Assembly: GCA_018398765.1 (NCBI GenBank)
Contig: JAHBMJ010004226.1
Span: 5,555 to 69,554 of the forward strand
Direction: 5' to 3'
DNA from: Chromera velia
Taxonomy: Eukaryota > Sar > Chromeraceae
DNA: 64,000 bases
Below are positions 23,425 to 33,844 of this stretch, piece by piece (position 1 is the first letter of the stretch; every line of letters begins with the position of its first letter). The notes under the pieces were generated by a model that saw nothing but the letters and a program-made list of their open reading frames with translations, was not told where the DNA came from and did not search any database. Made by a program: the position numbers and the translations under genes.

Positions 23425-24822
23425 TTAGACCGACAGATGGAAAAAATGGGAGCTGGGCGACTGACTCAAGACGCTGCCCACGCTGGGCCCCTCGAAACCG
23501 GTCTTCTTCATCATCTCGATCAAGCTCGCACTTGGGGGATAGATAGATGATGACTTCACCTTCTCGTCTTTCTCTTTCGCCTCTCCCTCCTCTTCCTTTG
23601 CCTTCCTGACAAGCAGCCGTTTCTGTGCTGCTCTGTCAAAAAAGTTGGGCAAGAAGGGGGGGGGACCCTTCGGCTTCTTCTTGGCCTTCTCCTTTTCTGT
23701 TTTCTCCGGAATCTTCATTTTGCCCGCGTGATGGTCTGGTCTCTTGAAAATGATCCTTCCCTTCGCCGGCTCAGAAACATCCCTCTCCTTCTCTCCCACA
23801 CCCGAAGAAGTCGCAAGACGTTTTCGGGCAGACGCATTGGGACCCTCGCTTTCGGAAGAATCGCTGCCAACCCTACCACGAGATGCTGCAGACACCCGTC
23901 CTCTCTTCTCAACTCTTTTGTCCTCCACCCTTTCTCTCACCCTGCTGACTTCTTCCTCCTCCGATTCGGATTCTGAACTGGAAGAACTTGAAGAAGATGA
24001 TGAGCTGGAAGAACTGTCAGACGATTCTGCCTGACCCTCTTTTTGTTTTCCCTTCCCTTTCCTTTTTTTGTCTTCCTCATCCTCGGATTCGGGTGCGAAA
24101 GTCTTCTCGAAGGCTTTCGGCGGTTTCTGTTTCTTCTTCTTCCGTCTCCTCAACTGCTCTTTCCAGTTGGGCGGGCGTGCAGTGAACTCTGGCTTCACTC
24201 TGCCCTGCAAGCGGATTGAAAAACAGATCACGTGATTGCAACCGGAACCACACAAGTACAGGCAGGCACTTCATGCACACGTATGGAGAGCATTCTTCCT
24301 CCGCAAGAGGAGGGGATGAATGGGTGGAAGCGGCGGGAAGTTTCGATCGCCGGCGGGAAGGACAAGAGACACAAAGTCACACGTAGGAGCATACTGTGTA
24401 CGGGTCGGGGAGGACCCTCTGATTCTAAACACACGCAAGGGACGCGTTCTCGTGTCTTTCTGCATGCCTTGTTTGTGCTTCCACTCTTTCTTCATCTATC
24501 TCCTTCCTGTCCGCCGAAACCAAAAGGTCTGGGGGGAGGCTCTCGTTCCATAATCTCTGCAGCTATGAAGGCCGTGGGCTTACGCTTTCCGTGACCAGGA
24601 AGGAAGGAACATGTTGTGTACTTCTCTGAGAAACTGCGGACGCAGAAAGGAAGTCGTCTCCTCCCCCCCCCCGGCTCAACTGACCCTGAGCGTTATGGGA
24701 TTGAGTCCGTAGACCTCTTCATGTTCATTCAAAGCGTTTCTGAAGTCATCTAGAGACGCCGAAAATCTGTTCTGCACTGATTCGGCAAGCTGCTTGAACA
24801 GGTCTTTGAGGGAACTACTCAT
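23425..24822 (-). CDS. Unrecognised charged, Ser-rich nuclear-like protein
   Basis: Two exons, 24822-24685 and 24204-23425, joined in phase 0 through donor GTCAGT and acceptor CTTGCAG, give 305 residues. I do not recognise the family. The first 46 residues form a likely amphipathic helix (LKDLFKQLAESVQNRF...). The second exon opens with a basic cluster (RRRKKKKQK), then an acidic/Lys block, a run of about 20 serines with Glu, and further basic clusters including KKKPKGPPPFLPNFFDRAAQKRLL. Such alternating Lys/Arg, Glu and Ser tracts are typical of nucleolar or chromatin proteins, which is inference only. It is divergently arranged with the histidine-phosphatase gene, with an 850-bp gap. Confidence 0.7.
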
Positions 24823-25672
24823 TGGTGACTCTTGTTCCCTTTGCAAGAGCGAGAAAGGAGACGATGTGAGCGGAAACTCTGCCTTATGTCCGGCAGATCC
24901 CGTGCAGTAGACTGACGGAAAAATGAAGGAACGAAGAGGCCAAAGGCAAAATTTGACCGAGAGCCGCACCGTGCTTCAATTTTCTCCCACCAAAACTGCT
25001 CGGTCTGGTTTTAGCTGTCTCCTTCGTGAACGATGCGATAGATCGACGTACAGGGCGCTTCAAAAGCTGACTCACAGATCAGTACTTCATCATGTGGCTC
25101 ACACAGTTCAGCAGAGACCTCCCGTTTTCTGGCGGATGTATGGCGTGTGGTCAAACTCCTCATCTCTCTGTGCTCCGGATTCACTTCGATTTCGATGGAA
25201 CGATTCAACTAGCTAAGAATTTTGTGACATTTTGTGACAGTGTGAATGAAATTTTTGTTCCGAAGAGACGGCCGTCCCGCGAGGTCCGACCCGGGGGGGA
25301 GGCGGCGCAACGTTCCGCGCGTCACCCCGGCCGGGATCGAACTTCAACTGCATGATCGAAAATTAACTTTGAGGGTCCGACTCAAACAGGATTCAAGAAT
25401 TGAGAAGAGATCGACGGCTGTATTAATATCGAGGCCAGGACCCTAGCGATGCTTGAAATGACTGGAGAGATTGTAATTCTGTAACCAACAACGTAATTGA
25501 GCCCAACCGTATGTGATCATCTCACCAAAAGCAAGCCATCGTACCCGTCTCCTTTCCTCGAAGTATTTCTGAGCTTTGCACTGGTTGTATGAATGTTAGT
25601 GGATCCCGCCGCCTGAAAAAACTCTCCGGCTGGAGTTGAAGGACTCCCAATAATCTTTTCGAGTCGAATTCA
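24823..25672. promoter_or_regulatory. Divergent intergenic region, 850 bp
   Basis: Separates the minus-strand Ser-rich gene from the plus-strand histidine phosphatase, so it should hold both promoters. It contains a GC-rich block (25259-25345) with the RNA-polymerase-III B-box-like word GTTCGATCCC on the minus strand, but no matching A box or cloverleaf. It also contains the palindromic TATTAATAT near 25421. No known core element is recognised. Confidence 0.35.
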
Positions 25673-25791
25673 ATGCGAGTTGCCTACCTTCTCTTTGTTC
25701 GGCATGGAGAAGCCGAGCACAATGGAAACATCCACGGAAGGAAAATTGTGGACCCAAAGTTGACCACAAAAGGTTTGTCTCACCTCCGAGC

Positions 25792-25860
<69 letters not shown>

Positions 25861-27669
25861 GTCTGTCTGTCTGTCTGTCTGTCTGTGTCTGTCTGTTGTG
25901 TTCATGAAGAAAAGAAGGGAGAAGAAGAAACATATAGTCTGTCAGCAGCGTCTTCCTCCTGCATGTTGATTCTTGTCAGCTGCGTTTCGTGGGTTGGTTT
26001 TTTGCAAGCGGGACACCAGAGACCCCTTTTTCCGTCTGAAGAGACCGGGACCCCTTGCTTCTCGCCTGCTCTCTGTGCTACTTCTGCATTCTGCCTCTTT
26101 TTCCCTTGACTTGACGGGGAACACGGCAGAGAGGCAAAGTCTCTTTTCGGTGTTTCTTCATGCGGATGAATCCATGCCTGCATGCCAGTATCACAAGAGC
26201 CGTTCGTATAGCAGGTCTGTTTGAGTGCAAGAGAGACACTGACTCCCTTTGCCTTTCATCGTTCTTTTTTGTTTTCAACATTGCAGGGCGTTCTCAATGC
26301 AAGCTGATGCGAGGGCACCTTCTGAAACAGGGTCTGATTGGGGGGATTGTTGAGATCTGGGCGTCTCCTCTTTGGAGGACCCTCGAGACGGCCTCTATCT
26401 GCCTGTGCGGAGACGGCACAGGTCAGTCAGGCCGTGGAATTTGCAGGGAGCAAAAGGTAGAGGTGGCGTGTCTTCTTTTTTTGAGGGTACCTCTTCTCCC
26501 CCTTGTGCTTTTTCAGAAACGTCAATTGATCCTCTGACCCTGCATGGAAACTGGAAAGGAGGGCATGTAGAAAAAAGTGCATGGAGCATTTGTTTTCAAT
26601 GCCGCGCTTTTCCCACTCTGCAGATTCAAATGAGGTTGGCATCTCCTCTTCCTCCTCTACTGCAGTTTGTGCGAGGGAAGGCGACAAAGATGCGACCCAG
26701 TCTCCGTCCCCCCCTTGCCCCCCTGCTACTGGGAAGAGTGCTGCTGGCCTGAAGACGAACAGCTCAAAGCCAGGCTGGTCGTCCTCTCAGGGTCCGACGA
26801 TCATCAGGGCTTACGAGGGCCTACGAGAGTTCTACTGCCTGGGGGACCTCTCGGGGATGCGGTCGGACAGAAAAAAGATAGCTCGGCATTTTTCGGGCAG
26901 GGTGGATGTGTCGGGGTTGAAGGATTGTGAGTGCACCGTCTGTGCGCCTTCTCTGTCTTCCTCTCCGTCTCTGTCAAAATCAGACAAGGTGAAAGAGGGG
27001 GTAGAGGAAAAGGACAGAAAGCAAGCAGAGAAACAGAAAGCGAAGAAGAAGTGTTCAGGAGATCCTTTTTGGGATCCTGAGGGATACAGAATGGCGACAG
27101 CCAGCGAACATGTTCATGCTTTGCTGGAAGAGGTGGCTGATTTTGTGCAGAGACGAGGGGGGATAGAGAGGGAGGATGAGAGGAGAGACAGCAAGGCACG
27201 ACAAGGTCCGTGTCTCGCTTTGGTGAGTCACGGAGGTTTTTTGTCTTTCCTCCTCAGTTCGCTCCCCCTGTCGTTTGACGAACCAACCCCTGCGATGAAC
27301 CTGTGCGATTCTCTTTTGTTGAAGGTCTGCATGCCTACTGAAGGAGAGGGAGATGCACCGTCGCATGGCCTCTCGCAGTCCGGCACAAATGGATCCAGGA
27401 GTACAAACGGTGTCAGTGATGGGGGGGAGGAAGACGATTTTGTGAACGGAAGGAGGGCAGAAGAAGGGAGAAGTTCGAGGATGGGGGGAGAGAGGCGGAG
27501 AGAGAGAGAGGGAGGGGAGGAGGATTCGAGGGCCAACTCCACGTCAGAGAAGGAAACTGATTTGTCGGATGTGTCCCTTCTTCGGATGGAAATTTTAAGC
27601 CATTTTAGACTTGCGGACTGTCCGTTGGAAGAAGAGGGAGAAGAAAACGGGGGATCCTGGTACGCATAG
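25673..27669 (+). CDS. Histidine phosphatase (phosphoglycerate-mutase superfamily) with a long insert
   Basis: Three exons, 25673-25772, 26287-26421 and 26624-27669, all meeting in phase 1, give 426 residues. The catalytic set is complete: R10-H11-G12 with E13 near the N-terminus (VRHGEAEHN), R64 in ASPLWRTLETA, E147 in GLREFYCLGDLSG, and the second histidine H281 in VSHGGFLSFLL. Members transfer phosphate through phospho-His11 and act on phosphoesters; the substrate is not evident. It differs from the usual 200-280-residue members by Ser/Lys-rich insertions (about 80-135 and 170-230) and a long Gly/Ser/Glu-rich segment before the last 30 residues. Intron 1 opens almost directly into a (TCTG)n tract. 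No signal peptide is seen. Confidence 0.85.
25795..25897 (+). repeat. (TCTG)n microsatellite in intron 1
   Basis: About 25 TCTG units with a few interruptions, beginning about 20 bases after the 5' splice site of the histidine-phosphatase gene. Confidence 0.97.
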
Positions 27670-30330
27670 TGGCCAGCAGGACTTGAGAGTAAGTGAGAAA
27701 GCGAGAGAGAGAGGGGGGGGAAGGTAGGGGGGGTACCGGCAGTGCATGGGGTCGAATTTCAAGACAGACAAAGTGCTTGCAGACCCGCATGCAGGTCTCG
27801 AGGGGACTTGGTTGGTGAGGCAAAGATCGAGGAGCATTTTTCGTTGTTGTTTTTCGCTTTTGATTGAACCTTTAGACTTCTTCTGAATGAATTGTCGAAG
27901 AACCTCCCTCCTGACAGTGTGTGTTGATGCGTCCATGAACGCACTCCCACTGTCATCCTCTCGGCACTTTTCTGCTCTTCTCTCCATATGAGGGACCCAA
28001 AAACGGAGCCTTTTGAGCTAACGCATCGATCAGAAGTGTCGCTTTGCTTTCTCCGTCATTCCTTCGTTTCAAGGTCCCTGCTTACCTGCTGTTCGCCCTG
28101 ACCTATTGAAACCTAGCTGTCATCTTTGCGACTGTGATCGGTCTCTTGCATGCTCTCTCTGGAGACATGTTTCGCAGTGCACATCCTCTTCTAGGTCGTC
28201 TTCTTCCGCCAGAGGCGAAGTCTTGTTAATACTCAATCTATCTGTACAGAGATGAAGTTAATTGACCCGACTGGGTTAATTCAATTTGTGTTGTGACTGG
28301 ATGTGTACCAGACTGCCACTTACAGCTATCAGCGAGACAGCAGCGACATTACATCTTTTTTTATATAAAACCGTCATTATATTGTCTTTAGTTTTTTTTG
28401 TGTGTGTTTCATAGCTTATTAGCTTTTATAAAGTTTTAACTAGGCCTTGCACTACTAGCTAAATACTAAAAAAATAAAGAAAGAATTTTAAAGAAAAAAG
28501 TTTTGTTAGTTTTTTATTTTTTTTATCTAGTTTTTTATTTATTTATCCACCACACAAGTTGTAGTACAACAGATTAGTGATTAGTGGTGCCCTAGAGCAC
28601 TGTCGCCGTTTTGTCTTATAGAGGTCGCCCCCGCAAACGGCAGTTAATTATCTTTCTTGCAACACTCATATAACACCTAAACAACAGTTGTTTGATGTTG
28701 TTCAAGTTTGTCTAATTAAGGGACTGATAAAAAAAATAAAAATAAAAAAAAAGTTTTCTTAGTTTTTTTTTATCTAGTGCACAGCCTAGAGTTTTGACTA
28801 GAGTTTTGAATCATTTTCTAAACCTATAGCTGAGAAGTAGTAGCTCTAAACTTTTTTAGACTGCCAGGGAAAAACACAGAAAAAATTTCATCGCAGACAA
28901 TGCGGCGCAGATTTACACAAAAAATTAATTTTTCTAAATTTATAATTATAAATATGGAAGAAAATCAAAACAATCAAAAAAGTTTTAATCCCAATTTTAA
29001 TTATTTTAATTATTTTTAATATCAGATAGTCTAGACTGTCCAAGACAGTCACAGACTCTCACAGACTCACAGTGACTGTCCAAAAGGAGTGAGGGGAAAG
29101 AACGATAGGTGCAGTTCGCATAACCTCGCAAAAGAAAAAAGGAACCCAAAACTAGACCCAAAAAGTCTGAAAAAGAAAGACTTCACAAACAGATCCATGC
29201 AGCAAGATGTTCATGATCGACAGTACGTTCTCCTTAATTTCCTTTTGTTTCTATGCTGCCCTTTTCGTCTCTTCTGTTCGGCTCCCTGCAGCGGCTCTTA
29301 TACGGCACGGTGTGTGAACCCTGGAGTCCCTATACGGCCATGCATCCATCCGCACCGACTAAATGGCACTGCAGTGGAAGCGCTAGTGGAAGCGCGACAT
29401 ATGCCTAGACATATGCTTGCACTTCTGGCTGTCATCAGAGGAGTATAATGCACGAAAATTTCCTTCATATCTGACGAGAGGACACACACATTATTGGACA
29501 CACTGGCACTCAGTCAAACCAGGGACCGTGAACATGGTGAAATGATCGAATCAAGTTTTCAGGCACCATACAAAGCTTGTGAATTGCGACTGCCCAAAGT
29601 GCCCAACCGTCCAGACTGCCCAATTCAGCAGTCACAGAAGGCCTCCCATCTAAAACAGGCGACGTCCTGGAGAAATAGAGGCAAAATTATTCAAGAACCG
29701 GATTCGGACACACAAAAGCGAATACAGACTTGCCACAGTAATTCCCCCAACCCTCATTCTCTTCGCGTGCTGACGGTCTGTCTCTTTTGTTCGGCTCCCT
29801 GCAGCGGCTCTTAGGGCACGGTGTGTGAACCCTGGAGTCCCTATACGGCCATCCATCCGCACCGACTAAATGGCACTGCACGGGAAGCTGTGTTTACGCT
29901 TGAACTCCTGACTGTCTTTGAAACATAACTTGCAAACTTCCTTTCGTTTTTGAACAGAGGCGAAAGAAAATTAAGCGACGTTGAAGACACACACAGACAG
30001 TATCGGAGACACACAGTCAAATCAACGATCGACGGTGAGAGAGGTGAAAGAATCGAACCTTGCATGCATGCATGAACGATCGAAGGCTTGCTAACTGCGA
30101 CTGTCTGCTTCGCTACCAAAACATCTAGAGAAGGCCCCTCCAACCCCCCCCAGGTCTTGTGGAATCAAAGAGTCCGAAAACGAACACTGCGGACAGCGCG
30201 CACGTCGCAACCCGTCAACATGCACCCAGTGGGTCAGACGACTGATCGATCGACTCGATACACCATGCAATGACTTACTTTTACGATCGTCTCTTCGCCC
30301 TTACACACATTTCTCCTTCCCGCAACTGAA
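27670..30330. other. Intergenic with an AT-rich island; no firm gene
   Basis: A minus-strand frame at 27987-27595 starts MERRAEKCREDDSGSAF and looks mildly coding, but it overlaps the 3' end of the phosphatase and shows no domain. From about 28340 to 29030 the DNA is strongly AT-rich. At 29277-29375 and 29790-29877 lies a duplicated ~90-bp segment. Nothing else is recognised. Confidence 0.4.
29275..29880 (+). repeat. Direct repeat pair of about 90 bp, 513 bp apart
   Basis: Both copies begin TTCGGCTCCCTGCAGCGGCT, pass through GTGTGTGAACCCTGGAGTCC and end near GACTAAATGGCACTGCA. They occupy 29277-29375 and 29790-29877, with small indels (TTATACGGCACGG against TTAGGGCACGG). Flanking DNA is not similar. 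They could be remnants of a small transposon or a local duplication. Confidence 0.8.
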
Positions 30331-30336
30331 ACTTGT

Positions 30337-30547
30337 TGCAGGGTTTCATGGCAGGGTTTCATGGCAGGGTTTCATGGCAGGGTTTCATGGCAGGGTTTCA
30401 TGGCAGGGTCTCATGGCAGGGTTTCATGGCAGGGTTTCATGGTGAATCAACTGATAGGTTGAGGGTTTCATGGCAGGGTTTCATGGCAGGGTTTCATGGC
30501 AGGGTTTCATGGCAGGGTTTCATGGTGAATCAACTGATAGGTTGAGG
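30337..30547 (+). repeat. 13-bp minisatellite with a higher-order unit
   Basis: Tandem GGGTTTCATGGCA units run from 30337 and are broken twice by the identical spacer GTGAATCAACTGATAGGTTG (about 30443 and 30526). The array is therefore itself repeated as a block. Plus-strand frames read as repeated GFMAGFHGRVSWQ, an artefact of the period. Confidence 0.9.
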
Positions 30548-30740
30548 AGTGAACGAGTCAGATATGCACTGTGCCTCTACTGCTTCTGTTTCAACCCCTC
30601 CCTCCCACGAAATTCTTTGCTCTCTGTTTTTGATCGATCGAACTTCTGTCTCTGGTGCAAAATGTTTCCTTCCCTTCGATATTTGCAATTCAAAAGTCAT
30701 CCAAACACAAGTGGGGAGAACCAGGACGCATTGAAAGGTC

Positions 30741-30752
30741 AGAAAGAAAGAG

Positions 30753-30817
<65 letters not shown>
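30741..30817 (+). repeat. (GAAA)n microsatellite
   Basis: GAAA tetranucleotide run with two GAGA interruptions. Confidence 0.97.
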
Positions 30818-30959
30818 ACTCACACGCCCTTCGCAAACCTCTTTTTGGTTTCTGATTCACCATGTGTGGAGACACAGGCCCCTCTCGAGCTGGCCGTTCG
30901 CTCGATCTTGAGGAGCGGAAGGAAAGTAAAAAGGGGGGAGGGCACAAGGACAACTGCAC

Positions 30960-33815
30960 GTAAATGGGCTTCCTATGCTGAAGGTTCAAGTCAGACTTCT
31001 TCGATCGATCTGCAAACACAGGTGGTTCCTTTGCTGCTTCTAAAAGAAAGGTCGATCGGATGCGTTTCTCATCCTCCCATGTGCCTGCCAGTGCCTGAAA
31101 CGTGGACGAACAGTTGAAATTCTGAGCCCGCTTGTGGAAGAGCCGTCGAGCCTGCGGGATCCTGCGATGCAAACCACGGCGCTTTCACGATGGAATGGGA
31201 ACCTTTGTTTTGAGCACCCGTTTCACACAAACAGATGCAGCATGGCATTATCTGGAGTCGACTGGGCTGCACTGCTTCCCTTCCTTCCTTCCTTCCTTCC
31301 TTCCTTTGTCTTCCTCTGTTCAGCACCAACAGATCCTCCCTCTCGGGCTTCTCTCACATAGTGTTGCTCGGCATCCCTTTCATCAGAGAAACGGAGACTT
31401 TGAGAGAGAGACGGAAGGTATGTTGAGTTGCTGAGAAGGGAAGACAGCTGGAGAAGACGGAATGACAGAACAGATCGAGATGCATGAGGCATATACGTAC
31501 ATTCATACAAAAGACAGACATCAAAAGGTCTTTCCGATCTTTCCAGAAGAGCACCCCCCCTCCCCCCCTCCCCCAAACCTCCACACACGAACGAGAATCC
31601 GGCAGAGGGGCGGAGAGACAGAAGACAGGCTTGCGAAAATTAGAGAACAGAACGAACGTCATCACGTGCAGTCAGACTGCATGTGTGTCGATCCACATGC
31701 ATGAGTCGCTCATTCATTTCTTCGTGCATTCATTCATCCACGCCGCTTCCCCCTCGCTCCTGCACTCGGTGCAGAGAGATCGAGAAGGGGAGGAGAACGC
31801 ATGATGTTAACAGAGAGAGGTTCATCCGCGCATGCAGTCAGGTCATCGAGATATTAAAACGGGAGGGGGAAAGATGAAAAGAAAAAGGAGGGACACGGTA
31901 AGCAGATCCAGAAAGACAGACCCATGCATGCAAATTCACCCACCCATGCAAATAAGTACTGCCTTTTCTCTCTCTCTCTCGACTGCCTGTCTGCACAAGT
32001 TCTTTGTTCTCGCGCTGCAACACAGTCTTGTATTTCCATTTCTGCAAAACAACAGTCTAAACAGTCACTCACTCTCTCACTCCGGTGAGTCAACTCACAG
32101 GGTTCAGAGAAGTGGACGCCTCTCAGGCACCACTTCATTCTCGCAAACTTCTCACAAATCCAAACAGCCAGCCATGCAGCCAACAGCCAGTCAGACAGAC
32201 AGAATCCTCCACAAGCATGCAAAGAGGCAATTAAGCAGTGATCGAAACCTTCCTCCTTCAGTTCTTGCTTCATTCATCTACTCACAACAGACATACGTGC
32301 AAGCACTGTTCAGTTCACAGATTCTCCCAGGTAATGCATGGTGCGAAGGGAGGTGAAGACTCGGGAGGGAGACGGGGGGGGGACTTTCTAGAAGCACGTG
32401 CATGCAGAAAAGGCTGGAATCTCTCTCTGACTCTGTATGCAAGAAGAAAGAAGGTTGGAGAGGGAGCCTGAAAGAGAAGAAGAGCACGCCAATACCCTCC
32501 CTACCAGTCCAGTCCACTCTTCCCTCGATCTCGCTCTTTGGAGAAAAATTGGGAACCCGGTGGGTAGGCAAGGCTGCCGGTGTCGCCCTGTACGTCTGTG
32601 TGCACGCATGCATGCATGCATGAATCTTCTGTCCAGGGAGAATCCGTATCCTGCATGCGCAACCCTCAAACGCGACTGCATGAACGACTGACAGTCTGAC
32701 AGCCCCTCAAAAATGCATGCATAATCGAGAGATGGAGACAATCCCTACCGACATGCACCCGGACGGATGGACCCGAGTGATGCTTGGATGTTCCGATAAA
32801 AGACAGAGAATGGCTGGAATTCAGCACACGGTGCTGTCCCATGCACTCGGTCTCTTTTGCTGAAACTCCCTCACACTTCTCCACCATTCACTCGCTCTTT
32901 GGCTGGTGAACGGAGCATCAATCAGTCACCCACGTCGGTCGTCAGAGCTGACGGGAAGTAAGCAAGAAAAGGAAGGAAGCTAGATGCACAGAGAGACACA
33001 CTCGGTCTACCTGTGCGAACAACCTAGCGTGACAGTCGCATTTCACCTTTAATTGCAATGTCGCGAACGTACCGAGCGCCTCTGTCTGTTTGTCTCTGTA
33101 CTTTCCTTCCTTTTGAGAAGATAGAGATGCATGGAACTGGGACGGGAGAATGAATACAAACGAGACAAGGATCGGAGGGGGGATCGAGGTGGGAGAGGAG
33201 ATCATATGAGAGAAATTGTTAGACAATCGAGGAGGAGGAAGTCAGACCAAGTCAACTGAGACGAAGGTTTTGCAGAAAGGGCCAATTGAGTCGTTCTTCC
33301 AACACACGCCCCTTCTCTCACACTGCCCTCAGACCAGTCCCTTCTCCTCGTTTATTGTTTGATTGATGTAGGGAGAAGGAGGGAGACGGGGAAAAAAACA
33401 GAGATGGAAGAAAGAACAGGAAAACACGCAGTTTGCCACCATGCAGACATGCACAAACGGAATCGATCAAACGTTGACATCATGCAGTCAAGTAGAGACG
33501 AAAAAGAGGCTACGGTATTCCCAGCACACTCCCACTTGACACGTGCCTCTTGTACATGCAGTGAGACCTTGATCCTCCATTGTTTTTGTACAAACATTCG
33601 TTCGTTCATTCCGTCAAGTCGGCCGGTACATCTGCTCTCCTTCCTTTCAATTCAAGGGAGCTTGCAAATCTTTGTCTGCATGCCCCCACGCACCCGACTA
33701 ACTTCAGAGTCTCCCTTCTCGATTTTTGACATTCTTCCCACACTTTCCTGCAGAGCACACGCTTACCTACCTTGGGGCTTCCACTGCCCCCCAGCCGCCC
33801 CAACCTGACATGCAT
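30960..33815 (-). CDS. Tentative multi-exon gene, product unknown
   Basis: I do not recognise a family, and the model is incomplete. Exon-like segments on the minus strand have good borders: 32859-32749 (after TTTCAG, ending before GTAGGG) and 32587-32505 (after GTACAG, before GTAGGG) join in phase 2 and read ...FQPFSVFYRNIQASLGSI.... and ...HRVPNFSPKSEIEGRVDW. A further segment, 31094-30960 (after TTTCAG, before GTGCAG), reads ALAGTWEDEKRIRSTFLLEAAK. An ATG at 33815 opens a short frame ending at GTAGGTAAG. The exons between could not be chained. It lies 30 bp below the stop of the RIO-like gene on the same strand, so some exons could belong to that transcript. Confidence 0.3.
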
Positions 33816-33844
33816 GACATCTCTGTCTGTCCCTTAATTGCAAC

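Noticed and set aside
25259-25345. tRNA gene on the minus strand
   Set aside because: A B-box-like word is present but there is no A box at the right distance and no T-arm pairing.
25822-26109. Cys/Leu/Ser-rich frames after the phosphatase start
   Set aside because: They are readings of the (TCTG)n intron repeat.
27595-27987. Small minus-strand gene overlapping the phosphatase 3' end
   Set aside because: Mildly coding-like only; no domain, and antisense to a supported gene at its end.
30337-30547. Repeat protein (GFMAGFHG type)
   Set aside because: The reading is a consequence of a 13-bp DNA repeat staying open by chance; no splice or domain support.
33748-33770. A 23-base intron after the ATG at 33815
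   Set aside because: Borders look canonical (GTAGGTAAG ... CTGCAG) but the size is far below the other introns; left as part of the tentative region only.
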